From the NCBI RefSeq assembly GCF_963678635.1, contig NC_087069.1:47200276-47264275 (forward strand): DNA of 64,000 nt. Reading direction: 5' to 3'. The notes beneath the pieces are model-generated. The model searched no databases. It was not told the DNA's origin and was given only the letters and a program-made list of their open reading frames with translations. A program made the translations under genes and the position numbers. Within the stretch, counting starts at the first letter, position 1; each line of letters opens with the position of its first letter. Below, one piece after another: positions 27,951 to 41,500 of this stretch. The stretch comes from Symsagittifera roscoffensis (lineage: Eukaryota > Xenacoelomorpha > Acoela > Convolutidae).

Positions 27951-29533
27951 TTAGCAAACTGGCATAGCTTGTTCGTCATTCTTCAGTCCATTGTTAATTG
28001 GCGGTAAGATTTTGAAGTGACTCAGAGTTTGAGGCGTACTGAATGCATCTGCTTGAGTGATGAAAATAGTTCCGCCGTCTTTGATGCTTTCGTCTTCGTT
28101 CCCTTCATCAATGGTAGCCAAATCAGAATTTTCCTTAGACTCGATTTTCTCCAATTCTTCATGCTTTAACTCGTCAATTATAGATCCTTGCATCATTCCA
28201 GCTAAGAATTTGGACATTTTGCCCAGTGCCAGCTCCATTTCTACCCTGACTTCTTGAAGTTTATCTTCGGCGATGTTTTGTTCACGTTTTATGTCTTCAA
28301 TTTCAGCGCAGTAGAACAAATTTCGATACTTGAAGAATTCTTTCAGGTTTCTTATGAACCTCTCTTGCAAGAACTCAACTTGACGGAGACATCTTAGAAC
28401 TTGTTCAAATTCAACTTGTTGTTGATAAACAGAGTTATAATCCGTTTTCATCGCGAAGAGTTGTTGCTTCAGAGCATAATATTCGTCGGCTAAATTTTCG
28501 TTTTCCGTAACACGGTTTTCTAGCTCAATTTGCATTCTTATGTGGAAGTTTTTGCGATCTTTGTGCAATGATTTGAAATCATCTTTGCTTTCTTTAAGTC
28601 GATCCGACATATCGGCAAGTGATTGTTCTAAACCTTTGATGATTCTCTTTTTTTCGGTGATTTTGATACTCGTTTCTGCAAGTTCAACAGTCAAGTCTTC
28701 GATACTATTTTTAGTATTTCTCATAACTTTGTTCAAATGAATTGAACCTAATTTCATTTCTCGGAGTTCTCCGGTCAATTTTTCAGTCGCGTATTCCATT
28801 TGATCAAGTTGTTTACTGACCTCTAAATCCTCGGCTTTCAGTTTTTCCAGTTTTGGTTTCAGTTTTGATTTTTTATCGGTTAGTTTTGTTTCCATCTCGT
28901 GGTGTTTTTTCTGCAATTCTTCCAAAGCGTCTTTTAGAGTCTGAAGTTGTTTTTGTCGAACTTCATTTTTTTCACGCATTTTTTCCACTTGACCCGTGAC
29001 CTTGTTAACTGCAGCCTCGACCTCTTCCGCTTTCTTTTCCATTCTTTCCTCCTGTTTTTTCAAATCTAGTTCCAAATTTACCAAATTGTTTTTCTCAGCG
29101 TTGATATTTGTTTGAATTTGTCCGCGTTTTGAAACCTCGTCTCGAACTTGCGCGTTTAAACTTTCAACTTGCTCGTCTAAAATTTGTTCACGCTCTTTCG
29201 ACTTTTCTTCAATTTCAGCGTGTTTTTGAGTCAAAGTTTTGTTATTTAGATCCAATTCGAAAAATAAGTCTCGAATTTTATCTCGTTCGGCTTCAGTTTT
29301 CTCGATTTCCTTGTAAAGTCGCTCCATATTTTTACTATCAGCGTCACGTGCAATTTTGTTCTCCTGTATTTGGTTTTCTAAGTCTTGGTTTTCGAATCTG
29401 ATGTCTCTGCTTTCCGTTTTGAGTTGGCGTTGGCGTCGTTCATTGTTGACGATGTATGCTTCGAGAGTCGCTTTTTCTTGTTCTCGTTTGTTCTGCGCGT
29501 CTTCGGATTCTTTCAGTGTCGAATCTCTTTCGG
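27951..29533 (-). CDS. Last and largest exon of the coiled-coil gene
   Basis: 1583 bp ending in TAA at 27,951. Acceptor is ttttttttag before CCGAAAGAG. It encodes about 527 residues, mostly coiled coil. A short acidic and polar tail (KENSDLATIDEGNEDESIKDG) follows. Antisense ORFs here are shadows. Confidence 0.85.
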
Positions 29534-32500
29534 CTAAAAAAAACAGTTTTTTGATACTTTTTTTAAAAAGCAAGAATTTGTGTTGCAAACAGGTACTAGG
29601 CTATTCCCCCATAAATATCTTTGTTCGCAGGACTCATTTTCTCAAAGCCTATTTTGGCAGCAACTTTACCGCAACCGACTTATTTTGTAAACATTAGAAA
29701 TTTAAGTATCTGTGCTATTCGAAGTATGCTTTTATGTTGGTTGTAAGTTTATTAACTCGTTGAAATTTCCTTTGTTTTTTTCTTGTCTTTTTTTTGGAGT
29801 TTTATATGTTTTGGGCTATTTGATATCGGCTTATTACTGGCATCGTATTGCAGCGTTAGACGAGCGGAAATTTTTTTTTGTGTATGGGTGTGTTTTGAGG
29901 TTGAGAGGAACTTAAGAACTCTTAAAGTTTAAGACTTAGAACTTTTGTCTTTTTGTCTGTTTTTTTTCTTTTTTTTGTCTGTTTTTTTTTTCTTTTTTGG
30001 CTGAGTTTATTTCAGCTTATTTTTTATCGGCTTAGTGGCGTCATTTTGCATCGGTCGATGAGCAATATTTTTGCGCCCGCGTGTGTGTGTATGCTGCGGG
30101 TGAGGAAGACTTGAGAACTTTTTAATTATTCTTAAATCTTTGATTTTTTTCGTCTTAAAGGGTTTTTGCTAAGGTGTTTTTTTTAGCTTTGTTACAGAGC
30201 TGGGTAATTTTTCTTCCTGTGCAAAATTTAATAGCATCAAATGCATTCTAATGTCCTGGTTTGGTTGTTCCAAATCTAGTTGTGTTCATTTTGATAGAGC
30301 TAGTTTTCTTGACATGTTTGAGTTTTATTTTGGACTTAGTGGTTCTCTTGTTTTGAAAAACTAATAACCAGTCGATGTTTTTCCAATAATTGGGAGGGGG
30401 TATTCACAGAGATCTATTCTTTTTTTTCTAGAATTTTTTAACAACTTGTTTGACGACAGAACCACTGAAAAAATTGTGCTGGCATGCTAGATATCTGCAA
30501 TTTCAAACTTTTCCTACTAGGTGTCATTACTTGTAACTCTGGCTTAGTAAGTCTTCGTTTTCTTCATACTTTCAACGTTAGTACATATTTTAGTACCTAT
30601 AATAGAAGCTCTAATTTGTATCTTAAATGTTACAGAATACTCAAAAAACTTTTTGAAGGTCCATTTCAATTTTTGAGGATTTGTGGCTGTTTTTTATACT
30701 GCTTTCTTCGCAAGACAAAAGTTATTTTTAATTAACCTAAAATTTTAATTTAGTTAAGTTTTTGTTCCGACTTTCGATACGAAAGTAACGGAATATTTGT
30801 GCTCGGGGTGGGTTTTTTTTTTCTTCAGACAAATTTCGACTTTTTAACTAGCCATTTTTGACGGAATTTTTTAATATCATTCAAAAGGTATTGTTGTCCT
30901 GAGCTTAAATTTGAAAAGATATTTCACCTGTGATCATTTTTCGTAAAGTTATGAGGGTTTAAAGATTGCCATTTTGGCCATTTTGAACAATTTGTGTCAA
31001 TTAACGCGCGATATAATTCGCGCTATTAACGCGTAAGCGGAGGTTTAATCCGTCTTATAAATCGTTCCAAATTGGTTGAACGAAGCTTATTTGTCATAAT
31101 TGATTTGTTACAAGGAACGAAATCTATCTTTTTGTACTTTATATGGCGTGTGGGGGGATGGTTTTCATAAAAAGTTCAAATTTTAGAGAAAAAAAATGTT
31201 CATTTTTTTTTATTTCATTTAATTTTTTAAATGTTATTACTGCTGCTCCATAAACCTTAAAAGGCAGTCGGAACATTCAGGGCTTCGCCCTGATACGAGC
31301 AGTCTTGTTGTACTTGGTTAAGAAGTTCGTTATTAAGTATTACAGTATTAAGCAGAGATATTGATTTTGACTCAATAGCTATGGAATGTAGTTTAGAGAT
31401 TTTCTAATTGTGCAATTTTAGGGCTGTGATGAGTTTGAAGTTGCCAGATAATGTTCTTGAAATTATCGGCCAATACCTGGCGAAGGACTTCTTTGATGAT
31501 GAGTATGATAGATTTCAAAATCGCGATATTGTTTCATTGATGCTGACGTGTAAGAAATTATATGCGATCATGAAACGACTAACATTGAAGTTTGCTATGA
31601 AAGATTTTGAGTCCTTGTCATGGGAAAAAATAGCACTCTTTGCAAACAAACCTCAGTGGAAAATAATCAGACTTGAGATGTATTATTGGACCGATGTTTT
31701 TAGTTTTATTTTTGAAAAACTGGAAGAATTGGACGCTAATTTATGGGGCCATTTGAAATCAGTTGTTCTGAGAGTTGAAATGCATGATGAATCTATGGAC
31801 GATGTGTATCAGTATTTTATCGAACTGATTCAGATTTTATCATTGCTAAATAGTGATGTGAAATTTTATATTGTTCACCAAGATATTGATTTTGAATACC
31901 CAGAAGATTATTACGACCAACTGTCATTGCTGAATGTTACAAGTTTCCAATTTTTCCATAATAAATTTGTTGATATGCCGCGTAGTTGGCCCGAATATTT
32001 TACGAAAGCAGGTAGATTAAACCAACTCATCAATTTTAGCTCTTTTTTTAACGTTTCGTTCGCAAACCACTTGAGTAATTTACGCGAATTAAGGGTTCAG
32101 AGTTTGGTTATTCTGGGTACAAAAACGACTTGTAGCCTTCCAAGTCTTCAAAGTTTGAAGATTTCGAACCAAGAGAAATTATGCGAAAATTTCGGAGATT
32201 TTATTTCTCAAGTGTTCCCAAATTTGAAATTTCTCTCTGTTTTCGCTGAGTTGCTTCGTGAGCCTGTGGATATCGGCCTGGATAAATTGCCAATTTCCTG
32301 TTCAAAATTAGCGATTAACAATGATATGCTAACAGCGAATTCAAAGCTAGACAGCGTTTCTCAACTTTCGCTCCGGTTTCGCCCACATAGCAACTTCGAG
32401 TTTACATATCTTGAACAAAATACATTCGCAAATTTAGAAGTCGTGGAGTTATCTCGTTTTTATATGTTTTCCGGAAGTCTACGATTAAATCAAATGCTTG

Positions 32501-35500
32501 ATCTGATAAAAAATGTTCTGGAATGTCAGCCGAAATTGAAGATTTTGATGTTATTTTCTACATTAGACGGGGCCATAGCAGCTCCAGGTCGTAGAGACCG
32601 TTTGATTTCGTGGCTTGATGAAATTGAGCCGCTATTCGAATCGAGTGAAATTGAATTAATCAAAGTGGGAAAAAAAAATATTTACATGAAAGATTCGTTG
32701 GGGTTCAGAACTGTTGGATTAGCGAAGGAATGGGAAAAGATGGAAACTGATTCTTGGCACATGGAAAGTCGGATTAGTTTTATCAAAGACGACGAATTTA
32801 CTCCTAGTATCGTTACGAAATTCGCCAAATTGAGCCTTTCTGATGCTGGGAAAACGAAGAAAGCGTTGGAGGCTAATTAGAAGCAGCAGCGACCTTTGCT
32901 GCTGAGAAACTCAACCTTAATTTGAATTTGTTTTAAACGCTCGTTTAATTCATTAGCCGATTGTGAGAACTTCAGAAAAATAATATGTCTATTAATTTAT
33001 AAAATTTATTTGAACAAATGCGAAGTCTGTTAATTCAATCTATAAAAATTATTTGAAAAAATATAAAAATAATTTGAAAAAATGTGAAGTTTGTTAATCT
33101 ATAGAAAATATTTGGAAAAAATGTGAAATACATTAATCTATTAACTTGATAATCTACCAAGTTCCAGTCACCTAATTGTTTTAAATTTTGAATTTGAGTC
33201 TATGTTTTGTTTTTATTTACTTTTATTTTCAAAATGATTGATTTCGATTGTTTGTTTTTCTGTAATTGTTTTTAAAGCCTATGTAAGATAATGAATGATT
33301 TGAATAAATTGAATGACTTGAAAAAATGAATGATTTGAATAATTTGAACTAATGAATGATTTGACTAAATGAATTGATATGAATATTTTGAAGAGAATGA
33401 TCAGAAAATGATGATCGAACAATTAAATTATGAATAGAATGATTCCATAAATTGTTTTCAATTCTCATTCAAGCGCAGAGTTCATTAGAAGTCCTAGTGA
33501 TAGTTCATGATGAATATCTTCGATGAAGGAGAGATAGCTCGTTATAACTTAAAATAATCAGACTAATAAATTGTTTGCAATATAGATTCCACTCACTGTA
33601 AATTTTACTACATTTACAACCAAATGAAATCTCATTGCGAGAACGCCGTGGAATTTTGCAGCCCGTTTTCAGGCGCCTCAATTTGTCTTCTCGACTTTCA
33701 AATAATTGACAAGTGCAAATATTTGAAGATTAAAATCTTTTCTGCCGTTTCAAATTGAAAGGCTTGGTTGCACGTAAGTTCGAAGATAAACAAGACTGCT
33801 CGTATCAGGGCGAAGCCCTGAAAGTTCCGACTGCCTCTTAAGGTCTATGGAGCAGTAATAACTTGGAAAAATTAAATGTAAAAAATAAAAAAGAATTTTT
33901 TTTTTCATTTAAATTTGAGATTTTTCGTGAAAACATCCCCCCACACGCCATATTAAGTACAAAGGGATAGATTTTGCTCCTATTAACAAATCAATTATGG
34001 CATATAATCTTCCTTGAACCAATTTAGAACGATTTTAAAGACGGTTTAAATCTCGCTTACGCGTTAATAGCGCGAAAAATATCGCGCGTTAATTGTCCCG
34101 AAATGGCAATTTTTAAACCCTCATAACTTTACAAAAAATGATCACAGGTGAAATCTTTTTTTTCAAGTTTAAGCTCAGGAAAATAATGCTTTTCGAATGA
34201 TGAAAAAAAGTTCCGTCAAACGAAAGCCGGAACAAAGATAAATGATAAGATAAGTTCGGAGATGAAGGCTTTTAGTCAAACAGTTGTGGTTTGTATTCGC
34301 AGTAAGTGTTTTTTATCTGCTGTTTTTAATGGGAATTGCAAAAAGCGTGTCATTAAAAATTCCAAAATTGGTTTTCATTAGAAGTTATTGTGATGTTCAG
34401 AGGCAAGTTTTGCCATACGAATTGATTTTTTTCAGGCTTGAAAAAGTTTTAAAGCAAATTTGAACAAAAAAAATCGAAAATTTCAGAGCGTCCTTTTTTG
34501 AAATCGTTTTTTTTGTCACATACGATGTCTACGAACATTCCACAATAATTTTTTTGGCTTTCATATCTTTTGAGAAAAATGGCTTTTGAGTTTAATAGAA
34601 ACCCGGATTATATCATTGAACAGACCTGTTAAGGCCTGTTGATAACTCGTCTGTAATTCGCAGAAAAAAACAATTGTCAAATTAGCTTCTTGGTTTACTC
34701 AAACAAGTTGAATAACAGCTTTTTTATTTGATAATAAGGTAACTGCTAGGCAATTATTTCGTTTTTGAGTAAACTTGGTGCATTGGGTTTATCAAGCAAA
34801 CTTGGTAAATTGCGAACCTTTTAAGATCATATTTCTAAGTGCCATATTGAACGAAATGCATACATATATTTGGTCGTGAGGATTTTTGCGTGAAAAGTGG
34901 TTCATTTTTTCTCGCTCATTTTTAGGAATGAATCTTTTTTTGATTTCTTAAGTTCAATTGAAAAGAAACAACGCTCTCCAATCACAAAGTTAAAATGGCG
35001 CAAAAAGAAAATGGTTTCTCTGATCGCTAGAAAAATTGAATGCATGCAGTAAAACCTGGCTTTTTCATACACGCAAAACTACTTTAAATCGCAATTTGAT
35101 AAATTGATAGTAGATAACTGCAATCATTTGCTCTGTCGACGTAAAAAAATTGGTTCTTGAAAATGGGACATTAATAGCGTAAAATATTGAGTTTGTGTTA
35201 ATCCTTCAAAAGGTTCTTTATGTTTCAAGAACGTTTACCTGATGCTTTTTTCATCGAAATTTGAAGGTTGAGTTTAACTTTTTCCATCAAATTTGTTCAT
35301 TTTTTTTCAGTTTCTTCAAGTTTCTCGATTTTTTTTCAATTTTGTGTCGGCTATGTTTTTTTTTTATTTGAAAAAAGTGTATTATTTTCTTAGGTGTAAT
35401 TTTTTTGTTATCATTTTTAACAATGATCCAATTAATTGACTTCCTTCTCATTTTTTATTCACTAGCTTGCACCTGTGATTCTTGTCAATCAATTTTTTTT

Positions 35501-38500
35501 CATCAATTTAACTGTCTGTCGGAACTTTATTTCCTAGGCTTATTTCCTACTTAAGATATTTCCTATGGTACTGGTTTTTTTGCAAAATTATGTAGGTTAA
35601 AAATTGCCTGTTTGGGATCATGTATGTATAGAAATTAAATTGACTAAGCTTTAGGGGGAAACCTGATTAATTTCTTTTTGTCTGCTTATTTTTTTCGGTT
35701 TCTTTTCCAGAACATGGATTTTTCTTCTGTATTAGGCAATTTTTCCTAAAAATGAAATTTGTTTTGTATTTCTGATTTTGTAAAATTTCCTGTTTATCAA
35801 ATAATTTGGCTTATTTTATATTGGTTTGGTCGGCTTAAACGGTTGTCTGAAGGGGAAAACTATGTTCTTATGCTTTTGTATTTCAGGAGCAAGACGGTTC
35901 GGTTCGAGCATAAATGTCTCTAATTCTCTGTTCTGTTACAAGAATTTTTTTGGGATCGATGAGATTTTGGGATAGTTTTTGGCGTTAAGTGTTGTTGGCT
36001 TAATTGCAGCTCGATAAATTTGCCTGAGTGCTTTTTCAATGCAGGTATTGTATGTCTCGGTAGGTTGTCCTCTTGTTGGACATAATTTGAAACAAATGTT
36101 GAAACTTCTGCCGATGCAAATTTTTGAGCAGCTTTTTGACTTATTTTTATCAGTCTTATTTTTTATCAGCTAGCTTCTAATGGTATACTTTTAATTATTG
36201 TAAGTAAGGTGAAGCTCAACTTCTGTCAGTTTTTTAATCGAAATCTTTTTGATCGATAATAAAAAATCAATTAGAACGATGAGAAGGTTTCGCTCTGATA
36301 CAAGCTGTCTTGATTGTTTTGTGCGGCAAATTTAATCAATTTTGCTATTTGAAACGTTTTAATTTAATTCATAACTGTAAAAATCATTTCCTACAGCAAT
36401 TGGGATGTTTCAGCGAAAATCAAAAGAGCCGATAATAAAGCAAAAAGAGCTTATAGTAAGCAGCAAAGAAATAAAAGGAGTCAGTCTTAAGAACGGAACA
36501 ATTTGCCTACAAAATAAATTACCAGTTCCCTACACTTGCGAGAGCAAGTGTCTTGTAACCGGGAACTAGATTTTTCATCCCGTAAACAACTCTTCTTATA
36601 CAATTGTAATTGAAATTGATGTTGCTTTATTATCGAACCATCGCAACGTTGAGGCCCAATAGTTTTGAGCTGGAAGTAATGCAGTTTCTTTGGCAACTTA
36701 TTGTCAGGGGTTTCAGTCCCGGTTAGACTCGTTTTTTTTCCAGTATGAAATTGAAATTTTTTTCTGGGAATTATTGATTTTGGGACTATAGTTAGTCGTC
36801 TTCTGTTTGTCGACCTATTTGCCACACTACGCTTGTTTTGTTTTTAACGAATTCCTATTGTAGTCTCAATTGTCGTTGATTAACTCCTGTAGTTTTCAAA
36901 GTTAAGCACCTCACTGTAGTTAAGCACCTCACTGTAGTTAAGCACCTCACTGGTATATTTCCGTTTTTTTCGCCTAGAAAGAAATTTTGTTCGGCGCAAG
37001 TGTTTCCGGCTTTTGTTTTGTCGGTTTAGTGAACTTATTTTACATCGATTTAAAGATGTAAATTGTTTTTTTTATTAAATCGGTTGTTTGGTAGTTTAAA
37101 AGATAGAAGTTAAAATATTTTTGATGTCAACAATTTCTTTTGATATTTTTGTGTTAGTGAACGCTTGAAAAATCGTAAACGCTTGTTTGATGCTAGTGGC
37201 TATGTCTTTCACCTGATTTTCTGAGTATTAGTTTTTAGTATATTTCCAAAAAAAAATGTTGATACTTGTTATGACCGCAAAATCCGTTGCCGTTTTTTTG
37301 TTCTCGGATCAGTTGGCTTCTAAAGACGTCGTTGGCTTATTGGATGCTCGAACAACACTTAGCTTGAATTTTTCGTATTTCCGAAAAAAATGCTTGATTT
37401 TTTCATGACAACAATTTCCTTTGGCTTTTTTGTTTTAGGATCAATTGGCGTCTTACAACGGGTTGTTGGCTTACTGCATGCTTGGAAATTACTAAAACAT
37501 TGCTTAATGCTTGTGTTTGTATATCTCGTCTGTTTTTTTTAAACTTTCATATTAGAGATTAAACTTTCATAGAGATTAAGGATTTCATATTTCCAAAAAA
37601 AATGTTGATCTTTTCAGTTTTTTTATCGATTAAGTTATTTCCAACTCGCAGACTATGTGGTAGCTTGCAATGCTACGCTTTCGTTGCATCGCAAGTGTTT
37701 CAAAACTCTGTATAAAAAGCTTTGCCTCTGTATAAAAAGTTTTATCTTAGAAGAACACCAAAAAGGCAAGCCCTATCTACTGTCATATTTGAGCGATGTT
37801 TCTGTTTGTTGATATTACCTGTCAACTGCCTGTTGTCTTTCTGCGCCTCCTCCAACTTCTCCTCCAAGTCCCTCACTTTGGCCTCCTGCATCTTCTCGAT
37901 CTCTTTGATCCTCTCCAACTTCTCAATCTGCTCATCAACCGCTTCCACTGTGTCGCTAATGGCACCTGAAACACGCCAAAAAATGACAGGTAATTGATTT
38001 CATCTTTCAAATTAAGTGCGGGTATTTTAAGAGTTGGCTTGAAAATTATGTTGAAAAATAACATGTCTAATTCCTCTGAAGACGTATAGTAGTTGAGTTT
38101 AATTTTTTACGGCCATAAACCATGTTTTCGCTGATTTTTGTTCCTTTGAAAAAATAAAATTGGTATGAATTGTAATTGGATCCAGTGTTCATCATGTCTA
38201 AAATGAGGTTTTGAAATAGTTTGTGAAAAATGTTAAAAACTTAATTTTGCAAATGATTTTTTAAAGCTTTTCTGCGCTTTTCAGCTTGCGTCCTTTTTTG
38301 GGCTAGCTGCCGTGCCATTTTATGTTGTATCGCAAGTGGTGCGAAGCTCCGCTTCGCTTCTGTGCTTCCTCTTTGATAGCAAGAGGGTTGCAACGGGTTA
38401 CAATGCCGAGTTTTTTTGTGATGTAATTCTTTTTCATTTCAGTTGCAAGTGTTGTTGATTCACAACAAAGTTCTTTAACCCTGGTATAGTAATAGTATTT

Positions 38501-41500
38501 TATCTTTTCTTTTTTCCTCGCTTAAACTTCCTTCGGCCTAAATAGTTTCGACCTATGTTTTTTAAAATTATTTTGCTTGTTTTTTTTTCGTTCGAAGATC
38601 AAAAATTGTTTTTATAATAATCTAGGTCGATAGCGGTGTAAAAGTTCAAAATTTAATCGCTCAAACATTTTTTATAATAAATTCTTTTTTGTAGCATTTT
38701 GTGTTTTTTGGCTCAATATGCGTCTATCAACGTGTTGTCGAATTAGTGGCCGCTCGGCGAATACTCATTTCGTAGCATTTTGTGTTTTTTGGCTCAATAT
38801 GCGTCTATCAACGTGTTGTCGAATTAGTGGCCGCTCGGCGAATACTCAAAGCTTTTTAACTGGTGTTTGCTTTTCTTATCTGTTTAACTTTTTTTTCGAT
38901 TTGTTATTTTTGTTTGAATATCTATTCGTTGGCTTGCAAAGCTTGCTTGCGTTTATTGCTAGTGATGCGAAACTCCGCTTTGCCTCTGTGTTAGAATTAG
39001 GTTAATGCTTAGTAGAAAAACTTCACAAATTGTTTCACATACAGTTTCAAATTAAAATTTTAGTCCACCTGTTTTGAAAATTTTTGATTAATCTTTTAAT
39101 CTTATTCAAGCGTTCTCTAGCATAAGCTAAAAGTAATGGAACAACAAATTTGCGTCAAATCATAGTTATTTTCACATATGATTTTTTTATGAAAAACGAA
39201 ATTTCATATCTGAAATAGGTTATTCTGGAAATTATGTCACTAGCTTTTTCTCACACAATCCACAATACAACGCGAGATTGCTGGTACATTTCAGTCAGAT
39301 TTCTACAAAAAGTTCCCCATAGCTCTTATTTTTGAATTGGTAGTGTTTTAATGGAAGTTACTGAAATATGCGACCAAACTGGGGTTTTAAACATTCGTAC
39401 ATTTTGATACGATGGAAATAAGCGTGCCACACATCAAGAAAATCTAATGAAATTTCGATGACTAGCATTTTTTCATGCTATGAAACTGTAAGACTAGCAT
39501 TTATTCATAAATTTGTTTTATGAAAATGTATTACTAGCATCTTGTTTTAGAAATCATGGAATGAGTTTGCAATAAAGCTGGGTTGAATAAATAACTTTCT
39601 CAATGTAATTTTTGAGCAAAAAAGAAACTCACTTTTTGTGTCTTCGATATTTTTGATGTAGCGTGCATGAAGTTTCTCCGCTTCGCTTAAGTCGTCTCGC
39701 GCCTTTTGCAACATCTTTTTCACCCCGTCTATTTCTTTTTTCAAGTAAACTCTCTCTTTGTCCGCTTTTGCTTCGGCTTTATCTGAATCTTGCTCGCTCT
39801 TTTCTTGATCTTTCAACGTCTTCATTAATTCAGTTGCTGTTGTGTTATGTGCTTGGAGTAAATTCACTATTACTTGGTTTTCCAATTGTAGTTTTTGGCT
39901 CAACTTAGGGTCTGTATCTTGAACGTAAGTTAACTCAGTTTTGAGTTTTTCATTGAGAGTTTGAGCTAGCTGGAGTTTCGCTTTTATACGGGTTTCCTAA
40001 AGAATCAAAAGAACAATGAAATATTTACAAAAAACCAAACAAAGCACGAATGAGTGCATTCTGCAGTCTATTATTACTTTGATTTCGGAAATTAAAAGAG
40101 AGAAAAATAAATAATTAAAAAAACAGCCTGTCTCAAAAATTTCTATTTTCGTGAGTTGTTTCTTTACCTGTCGGCGTTTGAATGCGACATGCCATTGTAG
40201 TTCGACGATGTCCACAGAGCATGCCTCGTGTTCCCGTTGCACTGCAAATGGAAGTTCCTTCAGTCGCTTCTCAACAAAGTCGTCCAGCCGTTTTTGAAGT
40301 CTAAAGCAGAGAAAAAATAAGATTTAGCAGAGAAAAAATAAGATTTAGCAGAGAAAAAATAAGAATAAGCAGAGAAAAATAACATATGGAATAAATTATT
40401 TCAATGAGTAGAATGAGTGTTTATATTTTGGTTTCCAGATTTGTAAAAATGTTGTGTACAAGAAAAAGTACAAGTCTTGATTACAAGATACTTGATGGTT
40501 GTGCAAGTAGCACAGATTGTTCCGACAGATTTTTTTTTGTATTCCATTGTTCAATTGATTTGAAAAGCGGTGTTCTCTTATTTGAATTTTTCCTGGAAAA
40601 CAATCCTTAATGTTACTCTACAATCATTAAAAAATCTCAATTTCTAATATTATTTTTTGACACAATTTTTGCTTGCTGCAATGTGTGAGAAATTAATTTT
40701 TGATGCCAAAAAGAGCAGTTTTGAAATAATTAACTACGTTGAGATTCGTTGACTAAACAATTTGTCATTAGCTAAATAATTCTATTGTTTTTTGTTTTGT
40801 TACCTTTGTACTTGTGATCTTTCCCGTTCTAAATCCTCTTTGATCATATGTTTGTCCTGATCCAGTTTCTTCATAATTGAGGCAATCTCAGTCAACACTG
40901 AGTGAGCATGCGTTTCAGCATCATCCGCAGTATTGGACGCACCTGAAAGAAAACAAGACTGCTCGTATATCAGGAAAAGCCCTGAATATTCCGACTGTCC
41001 CGCAATTCATATCGAATAGTTTTTGGGAAAAGAAAATATTGAAAACTTAAAAATTTTGGACAATATCCAAGTATGAAATGTTGAGTTGTACGAAATTAAT
41101 ACTACCGATTAGCTAGCCTCAATTCAATTTGGAACGATTTTGTTGTGCGGGATAAATCGCCGGTGACAGGACAAAGTATCCCATACGAAAGTCTCCCGTT
41201 ACAAAATATCCCATACCAATATATCCCAATGGACACAATAGCCCATACCAAAATAGCCCACGTCAACTAAAATATCCCCTAGAGGATTAAAAATTAATTT
41301 ACGATATAGATTACCAAAGATTGGTGCATATATCTATATCGCAATTAAAAAGAGATTTGATTCAACTGCCTCAATTATTTTGAGACCTCACATAGAGATG
41401 GTGCTAATGGTAAAAGACTCTTTTCTACGGATTAAATATTATTTTTCAACCTGTTAATGGAGTCATAATTGAGAAAATTTTGATCATGAAACACAACGCA

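Larger units (their letters stand above)
30760..34237. mobile_element. Gene-carrying unit with long inverted repeats, nested in intron 6
   Basis: A ~550-bp left arm and ~449-bp right arm in inverted orientation enclose one intronless F-box-like gene. Arms share long blocks, for example 'ttcacctgtgatcattttt', 'gttatgagggttta', 'ttaacgcgcgatat', 'cgctattaacgcgtaag', 'ggcgtgtggggggatg' and 'cagggcttcgccctgatac'. Outer ends are near tttgttccg / cggaacaaa. No target-site duplication found. One further, single copy of the arm sequence lies in intron 2 of the same gene. Either a Pack-MULE-like or foldback-like capture of a gene, or two independent copies of a repeat that happen to flank the gene. 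Confidence 0.7.

Noticed and set aside
36487-36825. 112-aa minus ORF in intron 6
   Set aside because: No domain, no splice context, in repeat-rich sequence.
36901-36952. CRISPR array
   Set aside because: Three tandem 18-bp units without spacers; a simple tandem repeat in an intron.
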